From contig JAAUSP010000214.1 of the NCBI GenBank assembly GCA_012032575.1, positions 1 through 11,307 of the forward strand: DNA of 11,307 bases, in the 5' to 3' direction. This document shows, in pieces, positions 1-6,421 of the stretch. This stretch comes from Anaerolineales bacterium. Its GTDB lineage: Bacteria > Chloroflexota > Anaerolineae > 4572-78 > J111. The translations under genes and the position numbers were made by a program. Every line of letters begins with the position of its first letter. Within the stretch, counting starts at the first letter, position 1. Under the pieces are notes generated by a model. That model was given only the letters and a program-made list of their open reading frames with translations. It had not been told where the DNA came from and did no database searches.

Positions 1-318
1 GCCCATCATTTTGGCCGAGCGGATGACGGTTTTGGAGGGGACACAGCCGGTATTCAAACAGTCACCACCCAGCAGATGCCGCTCGATCACCGCCACTGTC
101 GCCCCCAATCCGGCCGCCGCCACCGCCGCCAGCAGCCCCGCCGAGCCACCGCCGATGACAACCAGGTTGTAAACCGGGGCTGGTTCGGGATTGCGCCAGT
201 CGGGGGGGTGAGTATTGGCAACCAGGATGTTGTTGTGTTCGTCCGTCGGTAAAATCTGCACGCCGTGGCCGGCGGGGGGGACGGGTCCATTTTTAGTTAA
301 TGCTGGTATTGAGGACAT
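1..318 (-). CDS. Mercuric-reductase-like FAD/NAD(P) disulfide oxidoreductase, N-terminal part
   Basis: This is the first 106 residues of a pyridine nucleotide-disulfide oxidoreductase; the rest lies beyond the window edge. Residues 49-61 hold the FAD-binding beta-alpha-beta start with GGGSAG (56-61). Residues 85-97 carry the redox-active disulfide in GGDCLNTGCVPSK (Cys87 and Cys92). Family members (mercuric reductase, dihydrolipoamide dehydrogenase) move electrons from NAD(P)H through FAD to this disulfide. There is no heavy-metal-associated domain in front of the FAD domain, so true mercury reduction is unproven. The chosen ATG (316-318) overlaps the end of the VTT gene by 26 bases and has AGGAG about 8 bases upstream. 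A later ATG at 290 is in another frame and does not lead into the FAD domain. The overlap implies translational coupling with the VTT gene, a pairing that recurs in bacteria. The protein's substrate is unknown. Confidence 0.9.
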   Translation of the reverse strand, partial: MSSIPALTKNGPVPPAGHGVQILPTDEHNNILVANTHPPDWRNPEPAPVYNLVVIGGGSAGLLAAVAAAGLGATVAVIERHLLGGDCLNTGCVPSKTVIRSAKMMG

Positions 319-988
319 GCGCCTGCTCCTGATCGTCTTGATTTTCTTGCTGTTCGCGCCGTTTGAAATAGCGGGAGATGGCAATACTGACCACCAGGAT
401 CACTACGCCAAAGCCCAGCACCCAGGGATTGGGCGGCGGCAAGCCCTGCGTTTCGAGCTGGGACAGGTCAACCGAGGCCCCAAAGGCTACAAAGGCAATG
501 GTGCCGGGAATCGAGCCGAGGGCGGTCGCCAGCAGAAACGACCGCCAGTTGATCCGCAGAAAGCCGCACAGATAATTGACCAGATCATACGGTAAAAAGA
601 TAAAGCGCATGATCATGACGGTTTCAAAGCTATTGCGGCGCAGGCGGCTGGTATACCGTTGCATCAAGTTGGTCGAGCCGCCCTGGTCTTCCTTGAGGAG
701 ACCCTGACCAAAATAGCGCCCGATGAGATAGGCGAGCATGGCCGAAATATTCGAGCCAATCACCGTGTAGATGACGGCCAGGGCAAAATTCAGGGCCGAA
801 CCCGCGCCAAACACTGCCCCGGCTGTAACGGTGAGCACAATGGCCGAAAAAAAGATGAGTGGGCGTAGCGTATAGATCAAAATGTAAAGGAGCGGGCCAT
901 AGGGTGTCTGGAGGAGGTCCACAATTTGCTGGACAGCTTTTAAGGGGGTCAGGTTGTGACTGGTGTAGTACCAGGCATACCCCCCCAC
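293..988 (-). CDS. TVP38/TMEM64 (VTT/DedA-like) family membrane protein
   Basis: The 231-residue frame has several hydrophobic segments and the VTT-domain core: a hydrophobic stretch ending in VTAGAVFGAG, then a long helix leading to YLIGRYFGQG, and downstream RFIFLPYDLVNYLCGF and GSIPGTIAFVAFG. Proteins of this family sit in the cytoplasmic membrane and are linked to lipid scrambling or small-molecule transport; the substrate here is unknown. The GTG at 988 is only the first usable start in this frame and would cut into the first membrane helix. The open frame continues upstream with NWQKLVALLFWAILVGGYAW but lacks a start codon. An ATG at 1065 with a good Shine-Dalgarno (AAAGG, 1073-1077) lies one frame away, so the true start is probably 1065 with a one-base indel near 1020-1032. 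The gene is followed, with overlap, by the flavoprotein gene. Confidence 0.85.
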   Translation of the reverse strand: MGGYAWYYTSHNLTPLKAVQQIVDLLQTPYGPLLYILIYTLRPLIFFSAIVLTVTAGAVFGAGSALNFALAVIYTVIGSNISAMLAYLIGRYFGQGLLKEDQGGSTNLMQRYTSRLRRNSFETVMIMRFIFLPYDLVNYLCGFLRINWRSFLLATALGSIPGTIAFVAFGASVDLSQLETQGLPPPNPWVLGFGVVILVVSIAISRYFKRREQQENQDDQEQAHVLNTSIN

Positions 989-1139
989 CAGAATGGCCCA
1001 AAATAGCAGAGCGACCAGCTTTTGCCAGTTTTGCTGGAGGAAATTTCCCGATGGTTTTGAGTCATAAAAGATCCTTTGTTTGGGGCTGAATTTCTTTCAG
1101 GGTAAAACAGGTTTCTTACAGAATCCTTAAATTTACCCA

Positions 1140-1148
1140 AGTATAGCA
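1140..1148 (-). promoter_or_regulatory. Possible extended -10 promoter for the VTT/flavoprotein pair
   Basis: On the minus strand the sequence reads TGC followed by TATACT, an extended -10 pattern, about 75 bases upstream of the likely VTT start at 1065. No convincing -35 hexamer is present at 17 bp, which is tolerated for extended -10 promoters. Inferred only from motif and position. Confidence 0.35.
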
Positions 1149-1248
1149 TCATTAAGTGCTTTTGGATGTAAGGAGACTTACAGACTTAAAGCTATGAGGG
1201 AAGATTTTATTGCCAAATGGTCTTCCCGCTGCAACTGTTTGAAGTACA

Positions 1249-1277
1249 GCCAGCAACCCGGTTAGCGGGTGGCTGGC
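1249..1277. other. Imperfect hairpin in the ClC leader
   Basis: GCCAGC (1249-1254) pairs with GCTGGC (1272-1277). After an A/G mismatch, ACCCG pairs with CGGGT (1266-1270), closing a GTTAG loop. There is no T-run, so it is not an intrinsic terminator. It ends six bases before the GAGG (1283-1286) that would serve a GTG start at 1294, so it could affect translation of the ClC gene or be a small palindromic repeat. Function unknown. Confidence 0.4.
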
Positions 1278-1293
1278 CTATCGAGGTAATTTG

Positions 1294-3444
1294 GTGATAC
1301 CCGCCAAAAAGAGTATTATGGGGGTGACATTCGTTGCAAAGGGTAAAAAGCGTACATTTTGCCATTCATTCTCTATTGTTAACACGATTTTAGGGGTAAT
1401 TTATCGCATCGGGTCAGTTAAGGTGAAGCAAAAAATTTCTTTGCCCGGACAGGTCAGCCGTTGGCTGGATCGCTGGCAGCCCTCCGAGTATGTAATTCTG
1501 GGTGGGGCGGCGCTGCTGGTTGGTCTGACAAGTGGAGCGGGGGTGTGGCTGTTCAAGCAGTTGATTGAGTTGGCTCACACCCTCGCCTTTGGCGAAATCG
1601 GCCCAGTTTTGACGGGGTGGGGTTACTGGACTGTTATGCTCATTCCGGTGCTGGGCGGTCTGGGGGTCGGTCTGATGCTGCACTTCTGGATCGGGCCGGA
1701 GCGCCATCACGGGGTAGCAGGGATTATGGAAGCTGTGGCCCTGGCCGGAGGCCGGCTGCGCTATCAGCGGATTCCGGCCAAAGCTACCGCCGCGGCTCTC
1801 TCCATTGGCTCCGGGGCGTCGGTGGGGCCGGAGGACCCATCGGTGCAGATTGGGGCGAACCTCGGCTCGATGTTTGGGCAACTGCTGCGTCTGTCTGACG
1901 ACCGGGTACGCGCTCTGGTTGCCGCCGGCGCGGCCGGCGGTATTGCCGCTGCCTTTAACGCGCCGATTGCCGGCCTCTTCTTTGCCCTGGAGATTATTTT
2001 GGGGGAAGTGGGCAGTAATGCGATGGGGGTGGTGATCCTGGCTGCGGTCATTTCGGCTGTCTTTACCCAGGCTGTATCCGGGCCTGAACCGGCTTTCCAT
2101 ATTCCAGCCTATGCCTTCCATTCGGCCTGGGAATTACCTTTGTATTTGGGGCTGGGTTTACTGTCCGGCCCGATTGCCGCCCTCTATATCCGCTTGATCT
2201 ATTTGGCCCAGGATATTTTTCACGGCTGGGCTGCGCCCCGCTGGCTCAAACCGGCCAGCGCCGGTCTGGCCGTGGGCCTGGTCGGTCTGTTTTTGCCCCA
2301 GGTGTTTGGCATAGGTTATGAAACTATTGAGCAAACACTGGGCAATGCTTCGCTGGCCGTGCCCCTGCTGCTGGTGCTGCTGGTGGCTAAACTCATCCTG
2401 ACGCCGGTTAGCATTGGTGGGGGTTTTCCCGGCGGTGTGTTTGCGCCCTCGCTGTTTCTGGGGGCCACTTTGGGCGCAGCTTATGGGCAGATGGTCGAAG
2501 GGTTGTTTCCCAATCTTCAGCTTGACCCGCCGGCCTTTGCCCTGGTCGGAATGGCAGCGGTGTTAGCCGGAACGGTCCACGCCCCTTTGACTGCGATTAT
2601 CCTCCTGTTTGAGATGACCAATGATTATCATATCATTCTGCCGCTGATGTTCGCGGTGGTAGTCAGCCTGCTTATCTCTCAACGCTTGCAGCCTGATTCC
2701 GTCTACGCTCTGGGCCTGGCTCGAAAAGGGATCCGGCTGCAACGCGGGCGCGATGTTGAAGTATTGGATGCCATCACGGTAGGCGAAGTGATGCAGACTG
2801 AAACGCCCTTTCTCCACGAGACCGACCCGGTCGAGACAGCCGCCGAGGTGTTGATGCAGACCCGCCATCACGGCTTACCCGTATTGGACGCAGCCGGAGC
2901 GTTGGCCGGTATCTTTACCGTGCAGGACCTGGAACAGGCCCAACAGATTGAAAGCAAGCAGCCTCTAACCGTGGGCCAGGTCTGTACCCGTGAGTTGCTG
3001 ACGGCTTACCCGGATGAAGCCATTGGCGTGGCGCTGCGGCGGATGGGCACACGCGATATTGGTCGCTTGCCGGTAATTGCCCGCAATAACCCCCGTCAGT
3101 TGTTGGGGCTGCTGCGCCGGGCCGATTTGGTCCGGGCTTACGACATCGCCTTGACTCGCCGGGCAGCGGTACGTCATCGGACGCAGCAGGTGCGGCTGGG
3201 GGCCTTCAGTGGGACCGAGGTTGAAGAATTTACGATAAAAGCCGGAGCGCCGTGCATCGGCCATTCTATCCACGAGGTTAACTGGCCGCGCAGTTGTGTG
3301 ATTGCCAGTATCCGGCGCGGACGCCAGCTCTTGATTCCGCACGGTGATACCGTGATCCAGGCAGGCGATGTGTTAATCACCGTCGTCGAAGGCCATGCCC
3401 ATGAGGAGCTACGGCGTCTCTGCCTGCCGGATAGTCGCAACTGA
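1294..3444 (+). CDS. ClC-family chloride transporter/channel with CBS pair and C-terminal RCK_C domain
   Basis: A voltage-gated chloride channel family protein of about 716 residues, expected in the cytoplasmic membrane. ClC core, roughly residues 65-480: GPEDP (178-182) is the G-x-E-x-P motif with the gating glutamate at 180; GVFAP (381-385) is the third anion-site motif; SVYAL (469-473) matches the conserved tyrosine region. The usual GSGIP serine motif reads HGVAGIMEA here, so the central serine is missing. The internal proton glutamate position reads ALEII, an isoleucine, so proton coupling is uncertain. Two CBS domains follow (about 493-550 and 558-615), then an RCK_C/TrkA_C ligand-binding domain (about 632-712), suggesting ligand control. 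Start: GAGG sits 7 bases before GTG 1294. ATG 1318 and GTG 1423 (22 residues before the first helix region) are alternatives, and the first 40 residues look unlike ClC. A strong terminator follows. Confidence 0.92.
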   Translation: MIPAKKSIMGVTFVAKGKKRTFCHSFSIVNTILGVIYRIGSVKVKQKISLPGQVSRWLDRWQPSEYVILGGAALLVGLTSGAGVWLFKQLIELAHTLAFGEIGPVLTGWGYWTVMLIPVLGGLGVGLMLHFWIGPERHHGVAGIMEAVALAGGRLRYQRIPAKATAAALSIGSGASVGPEDPSVQIGANLGSMFGQLLRLSDDRVRALVAAGAAGGIAAAFNAPIAGLFFALEIILGEVGSNAMGVVILAAVISAVFTQAVSGPEPAFHIPAYAFHSAWELPLYLGLGLLSGPIAALYIRLIYLAQDIFHGWAAPRWLKPASAGLAVGLVGLFLPQVFGIGYETIEQTLGNASLAVPLLLVLLVAKLILTPVSIGGGFPGGVFAPSLFLGATLGAAYGQMVEGLFPNLQLDPPAFALVGMAAVLAGTVHAPLTAIILLFEMTNDYHIILPLMFAVVVSLLISQRLQPDSVYALGLARKGIRLQRGRDVEVLDAITVGEVMQTETPFLHETDPVETAAEVLMQTRHHGLPVLDAAGALAGIFTVQDLEQAQQIESKQPLTVGQVCTRELLTAYPDEAIGVALRRMGTRDIGRLPVIARNNPRQLLGLLRRADLVRAYDIALTRRAAVRHRTQQVRLGAFSGTEVEEFTIKAGAPCIGHSIHEVNWPRSCVIASIRRGRQLLIPHGDTVIQAGDVLITVVEGHAHEELRRLCLPDSRN

Positions 3445-3457
3445 ATTAAACCATCCT

Positions 3458-3491
3458 AAAAAAGCCGGTTGTATCGCAACCGGCTTTTTTT
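3458..3491 (+). terminator. Intrinsic terminator after the ClC gene
   Basis: A perfect 8-bp stem, GCCGGTTG (3464-3471) with CAACCGGC (3477-3484), and a TATCG loop is followed by seven T residues (3485-3491) and preceded by an A-run, so it could also work in reverse. The heptamer array begins directly after the T-run. Confidence 0.92.
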
Positions 3492-3531
3492 CTTTAGGAA
3501 ACCTTTAGGTTTTCTTGAGGTCAACTTGAGG
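3492..3531 (+). promoter_or_regulatory. Operator array 1: four 11-bp-spaced heptamers (OmpR/PhoB-type site)
   Basis: The heptamers are CTTTAGG at 3492 and 3503 and CTTGAGG at 3514 and 3525, all in the same direction with exact 11-bp steps. The 4-bp spacers are AAAC, TTTT and TCAA. Direct repeats with 11-bp period are the known binding pattern of OmpR/PhoB-family winged-helix regulators, two monomers per pair. The array lies between the ClC terminator and the small membrane protein gene. Two further copies occur at 5514 and 7570. The cognate regulator is inferred to be the one encoded at 5673-6371. Confidence 0.8.
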
Positions 3532-3541
3532 TTAGCAGTTT

Positions 3542-3547
3542 TATTTT
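3542..3547 (+). promoter_or_regulatory. -10-like hexamer downstream of operator array 1
   Basis: TATTTT begins 10 bp after the last heptamer of array 1. The same 10-bp distance is found in the other two copies (TATTAT and CATTTT), and the following CGATTATCTT is also shared. In PhoB-type activation the direct-repeat box takes the place of the -35 element, which matches this layout. Transcription would start near 3554, about 50 bases before the GTG at 3604. Confidence 0.5.
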
Positions 3548-3603
3548 CGATTATCTTAAATAAAAAGCCAGGTCGCTTGCTGGGAGAAGTTGAGGTCAGT
3601 CTT

Positions 3604-3816
3604 GTGGAGCCAATGCCTGTTTTACTGATTGGGTTGATCGTCGTCATTGGTCTGTTAATTATGGCTGGTTTGTTTTCTAAACCACTGATGACCTTTATGC
3701 GCCATCATTTGCCCTACGATTCCACTGAAGGAGACACCTTTTTACTGTGGAGCGGGTTGGTTGTGACTGCTTTTATCCTGGGGTTGTTGGTAATGTACAT
3801 TATGCTGCGTTCCTGA
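3604..3816 (+). CDS. Small two-helix membrane protein of unknown function
   Basis: A 70-residue protein not recognised as a known family. It has one hydrophobic helix at the N-terminus (about residues 5-24), a short polar loop rich in His and acidic residues (FMRHHLPYDSTEGDTF, 31-46), and a second helix (about 47-67). The loop's two adjacent histidines and acidic residues are notable but prove nothing. GTG 3604 was chosen because GAGGT (3592-3596) lies 7 bases upstream; ATG 3613 is possible but its GGAG is only 3 bases away. The frame is open further upstream, into the terminator and operator, but those codons are not credible coding sequence. It is the first gene after operator array 1 and upstream of histidine kinase 1, so it may be a target or accessory of the two-component system. 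Confidence 0.65.
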   Translation: MEPMPVLLIGLIVVIGLLIMAGLFSKPLMTFMRHHLPYDSTEGDTFLLWSGLVVTAFILGLLVMYIMLRS

Positions 3817-3884
3817 GTTGCAAATGAGCGGCCCCAATTGACTGCTCTGGGTGCTGAGCGCGGTTTTAAGATTGATGAGTGAAA

Positions 3885-3913
3885 GTGACAATCAGGCTAA
3901 AATGAGTCATAAT
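3885..3913 (+). promoter_or_regulatory. Sigma70-like promoter upstream of histidine kinase 1 (repeat copy A)
   Basis: GTGACA (3885-3890) and CATAAT (3908-3913) are separated by 17 bp. The 31-base segment 3886-3916 matches 5590-5620, upstream of the response regulator gene, at 29 of 31 positions, including the spacer. The predicted transcript has a leader of about 110 bases before the kinase start at 4033. Confidence 0.6.
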
Positions 3914-4032
3914 TGACCTCCCGGCGGCATTAGCGAAGGGTATGGGTTAATCATTTCGACTTGATTACTGCCCCTGCTTCAGGTTCAAACCGCGCGGGCA
4001 AGTTTTAAGCGGGTAATCAAGGAGTGAGATGG

Positions 4033-5178
4033 ATGAAGCTAAACTTGCATGTCAAACTTGTGGTGAGCAACACCCTGCCCATCTTACTGCTGGCACCCTT
4101 CCTTAGCCTGTTTCTCTTTTATTCTCTGGAAGAACTTTTCTCCCAAACTTTGCTGCAACAACTCACCTTTCAGGCTCGGCTGCTGCTGGAACAGATTGAA
4201 CAGCAGCCGGAGTTAATCGAGGACCGTTCGGCGGCGCAGCGTTTTCTGGCCGAGGTCAGCCGTCTGACCGACGCCCGTGTGCTGCTATTATCGAAAGAAG
4301 GCAGGATCATAGCCTCAAACCGGGCCGAGGATATTGGTCGCGTGGGGCAGTCATACTTAGTTCCGTCCGTCCAGCAGGCCCTGCAAGGTCAAACGACGCA
4401 GGGATTTGGGCCTGGCTTCACCACGGAAGTGGCTTACGTAGTGCTGCCCTTACAACTCGACAGCAATGTTACCGGCGCATTGCGTGTTTCATACGAGGTG
4501 GCCTATATGCGTTCGGCGCTGAGCGGTTTACAATGGGTTATCTTGCAAGGTGTGATCTTGACGGTTGTGTTGGGCCTGGGCTTGAGCCTGGGGTTGGCCA
4601 CAACCATCGCCCGGCCCCTGCGGGAATTGACGGGACGGGTCCAGGACATCGCCCAGGGGAATTATCAGGCACGGGTGATCGTGCGCAGGCAAGATGAGAT
4701 TGGCATTCTGGCTCAAAGCTTCAACCAGATGGCGGCCCGGCTCGAAGAGGCCGAGCAGACCCGTGCCCGCCAACTGGCGGCAATTGCCCACGAATTGACC
4801 CGCCCGTTGACCGGAATCCGGGCAGCCGTGGAAACACTTCATGACGATGCGGATGCCGGTATCGAAATCCGTGAGATTTTGTTTACCGGCATCGAAGAGG
4901 AAGTAGCCCGGCTCGAACGGCTGGTCGGAACGCTCCAAAACCGGCATCATCAGGTGTTGCGACGGATTCAAGTAAGCCCGACTGAAATCTCGCTGGAGCG
5001 GGTCATTCGGGCCAGCGCCGCCAATTTCGAGCCGGTCGCCGCCCGTCAAGGGGTGGCTCTCTCGGTCGAGTTGCCCTCCGGTTTGGCCCGGATTCAGGCG
5101 GATGAGGATCGCTTAATTCAAGTTCTGACCAATCTGCTGGATAATGCGCTTAAGTTTACCCCGCGCGGGGCCAGGTGA
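4033..5178 (+). CDS. HAMP sensor histidine kinase 1, main part (frameshifted before the ATP-binding G boxes)
   Basis: Membrane sensor kinase, 381 residues in this frame. A helix at about 8-31 and another at about 166-190 flank an extracytoplasmic sensor region. HAMP covers about 190-242. The dimerisation/phosphoacceptor box is AHELTRPLTGI with His253; the order TR differs from the usual HELRTPL. The N box is NLLDNALKFTP (Asn371). The frame then stops at 5178, while the remaining ATPase domain (DTGVGI, F box, GMGLGL) continues in another frame from 5175. One extra G in the G4 run at 5167-5170 would join them as PRGGQVIVQV, the expected family sequence. The start ATG 4033 has GGAG 8 bases upstream. 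A sigma70-like promoter lies at 3885-3913. Either the gene is intact in the organism and the read is wrong, or the kinase is split. The cognate partner is probably the regulator at 5673. Confidence 0.88.
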   Translation: MKLNLHVKLVVSNTLPILLLAPFLSLFLFYSLEELFSQTLLQQLTFQARLLLEQIEQQPELIEDRSAAQRFLAEVSRLTDARVLLLSKEGRIIASNRAEDIGRVGQSYLVPSVQQALQGQTTQGFGPGFTTEVAYVVLPLQLDSNVTGALRVSYEVAYMRSALSGLQWVILQGVILTVVLGLGLSLGLATTIARPLRELTGRVQDIAQGNYQARVIVRRQDEIGILAQSFNQMAARLEEAEQTRARQLAAIAHELTRPLTGIRAAVETLHDDADAGIEIREILFTGIEEEVARLERLVGTLQNRHHQVLRRIQVSPTEISLERVIRASAANFEPVAARQGVALSVELPSGLARIQADEDRLIQVLTNLLDNALKFTPRGAR

Positions 5179-5459
5179 TCGTTCAGGTTAGTGAGCAGAC
5201 CGACGCGGTGTGGATTCAGGTAACAGATACGGGGGTGGGCATTGCCCGCGAGGAATTGCCTTTTGTTTTCCAACAGTTCTACCGGGGGGCTGATTCTCGT
5301 CCGCCCGAAAAACGGGGCATGGGCCTGGGCTTAGCCATCTGTCGAGAAATCATCACTGCGCACGGTGGGCAAATCTGGGTTGAGAATAACCCAGACCGAG
5401 GCGCTCGATTCACTTTCACCCTGCCCAAAGCTATAGAGATGGAAACCCCTCTGGCTTAA
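5175..5459 (+). CDS. Histidine kinase 1, C-terminal ATP-binding part
   Basis: This frame carries the rest of the HATPase_c domain of kinase 1: G1 box DTGVGI, F box FVFQQFYR, G2 box GMGLGLAI, and the closing strand ARFTFTLPK. It has no sensor or phosphoacceptor of its own. Its GTG overlaps the TGA of the upstream frame (GTGA, 5175-5178), so reinitiation is formally possible. The N box and G boxes belong to one fold, and joining the frames needs a single base in a G-run, so this is most simply the tail of one kinase of about 475 residues. It is followed by terminator 2. Confidence 0.8.
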   Translation: MIVQVSEQTDAVWIQVTDTGVGIAREELPFVFQQFYRGADSRPPEKRGMGLGLAICREIITAHGGQIWVENNPDRGARFTFTLPKAIEMETPLA

Positions 5460-5483
5460 TCAAAATGATTAGAATTGACTTAA

Positions 5484-5513
5484 GGGCTTGTTAGCTGTAA
5501 CAAGTCCTTTTTT
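5484..5513 (+). terminator. Intrinsic terminator after histidine kinase 1
   Basis: GGGCTTGTTA (5484-5493) pairs with TAACAAGTCC (5498-5507) over 10 bp including one G-T pair, with a GCTG loop, followed by six T residues (5508-5513). Operator array 2 begins at the next base, the same junction as in the other two copies. Confidence 0.9.
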
Positions 5514-5553
5514 CTTTAGGAAAGCTTTAGGTTTTCTTTAGCTCAACTTGAGG
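5514..5553 (+). promoter_or_regulatory. Operator array 2, upstream of the response regulator gene
   Basis: The heptamers are CTTTAGG at 5514 and 5525, CTTTAGC at 5536 and CTTGAGG at 5547, each 11 bp apart with spacers AAAG, TTTT and TCAA. It is nearly identical to array 3 (7570-7609), differing in one spacer base. It sits about 120 bases before the regulator gene, which suggests autoregulation by that OmpR/PhoB-type protein. Binding is inferred from repeat geometry, not shown. Confidence 0.8.
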
Positions 5554-5563
5554 TAAGGACGGT

Positions 5564-5569
5564 TATTAT
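5564..5569 (+). promoter_or_regulatory. -10-like hexamer downstream of operator array 2
   Basis: TATTAT, one mismatch from the TATAAT consensus, starts exactly 10 bp after the last heptamer. This is the best -10 of the three copies. It would give a start near 5576, upstream of the second promoter at 5589-5617, so the regulator gene probably has tandem promoters. Confidence 0.55.
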
Positions 5570-5588
5570 CGGTTATCTTCTGAGTAAA

Positions 5589-5617
5589 ATGACAATCCGG
5601 CTAAAACGAGTCATAAT
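5589..5617 (+). promoter_or_regulatory. Sigma70-like promoter upstream of the response regulator (repeat copy B)
   Basis: ATGACA (5589-5594) and CATAAT (5612-5617) lie 17 bp apart. The segment 5590-5620 repeats 3886-3916 with two substitutions. It likely provides basal expression of the regulator, with array 2 and its -10 as the activated promoter. Confidence 0.6.
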
Positions 5618-5672
5618 TGAGACGGGGTTTTGCGGTTGAATTGATTGAGCTGATAAGGATATATTTTCCCAA

Positions 5673-6371
5673 ATGGAAAAAATACTTGTCGTAGACGACG
5701 ATGCGCTGCTCCGGCGCAGCCTCAAGTACCGGCTTGAACGTGAGGGATATACGGCCATCACGGTCGAGAATGGCGAAGAAGCGGTGAGCATGGCTCGCAG
5801 TGATCCGCCCGACCTGATCTTGCTGGACATTGGTCTGCCTGACCGGGACGGTCTGGAGATTGCCCGGACCTTGCAGCGTGAATTGAGTGTCCCCCTTATT
5901 TTTCTGACCGGCCGCAGCCAGGAAAACGATATTGTCATCGGTTTGGAACTGGGAGCCGAGGATTATGTGACCAAACCGTTTGGGATGCGGGAATTGCTGG
6001 CTCGTATTCGAGTCGTTTTGCGCCGGATGACCCGTGAATCAATTCAGCCAGCCGATGACCCCCTGGTTGTCGGCGATGTTTGGCTTGATCCTGGGGGGCG
6101 TGAGGTACGGGTCCGGGGGGAGCCGGTAGACCTGCCGCCCAAAGAGTTTGAACTTTTGCGGCTGCTGTTGGCCAACGCCGGCACAGTCCTGACCACCAAC
6201 TATCTCCTCGATGCCGTGTGGGGCGAAGAATTTGCCGGGGCTGTACAGGTGCTCTACGTCCACATTGGCTGGCTGCGCGAACGAATTGAGCCAAATCCGC
6301 GCCGCCCCCAATATATTCAAACGGCACGGGGTGTGGGCTACAAGTTTGTTGTTCCAGAGTCTGAGCCATAA
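5673..6371 (+). CDS. OmpR/PhoB-family response regulator
   Basis: A 232-residue two-domain regulator. Receiver domain (about 1-118): acidic cluster Asp8-Asp10, phosphoacceptor Asp52 in LILLDIGLPDRDG, Thr79, and Lys101 in the YVTKPFG motif, so all phosphorylation residues are present. Winged-helix DNA-binding domain (about 130-226): LPPKEFELLRLLLANAG, the recognition-helix region VQVLYVHIGWLRERIE, and the wing ending TARGVGYKF, typical of Trans_reg_C. Such proteins bind direct repeats with 11-bp spacing as head-to-tail dimers, which is the geometry of the three heptamer arrays around it. The start ATG 5673 gives the standard N-terminus; only a weak, distant AAGGAT precedes it. Kinase 2 follows after 50 bases, probably in the same transcript, and kinase 1 lies just upstream. 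Which kinase is its partner cannot be told from sequence. Confidence 0.95.
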   Translation: MEKILVVDDDALLRRSLKYRLEREGYTAITVENGEEAVSMARSDPPDLILLDIGLPDRDGLEIARTLQRELSVPLIFLTGRSQENDIVIGLELGAEDYVTKPFGMRELLARIRVVLRRMTRESIQPADDPLVVGDVWLDPGGREVRVRGEPVDLPPKEFELLRLLLANAGTVLTTNYLLDAVWGEEFAGAVQVLYVHIGWLRERIEPNPRRPQYIQTARGVGYKFVVPESEP

Positions 6372-6421
6372 GCCACGAGTTTATTGCTGAATAATCGTTA
6401 CATCGGAGAAGTGAGACCTCA

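Noticed and set aside
1249..1277. Hairpin as an intrinsic terminator
   Set aside because: There is no T-run on either side, and no gene ends nearby in either direction.
1414..2121. Long open frame on the minus strand inside the ClC gene
   Set aside because: Its protein has no recognisable domain and it is antisense to the clearly coding ClC motifs.
3492..3531. Heptamer repeats as a CRISPR or simple tandem repeat
   Set aside because: The units are only 11 bp with 4-bp spacers, occur in fixed sets of four upstream of genes, and have a -10 element at constant distance.
3469..3603. Open frame upstream of the small membrane protein, beginning inside the ClC terminator
   Set aside because: It translates the terminator T-run and the heptamer array; the start at 3604 with its own Shine-Dalgarno explains the gene better.
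5935..6369. Antisense open frame across the response regulator gene
   Set aside because: It is a shadow of a strongly supported plus-strand gene and shows no domain or ribosome site.
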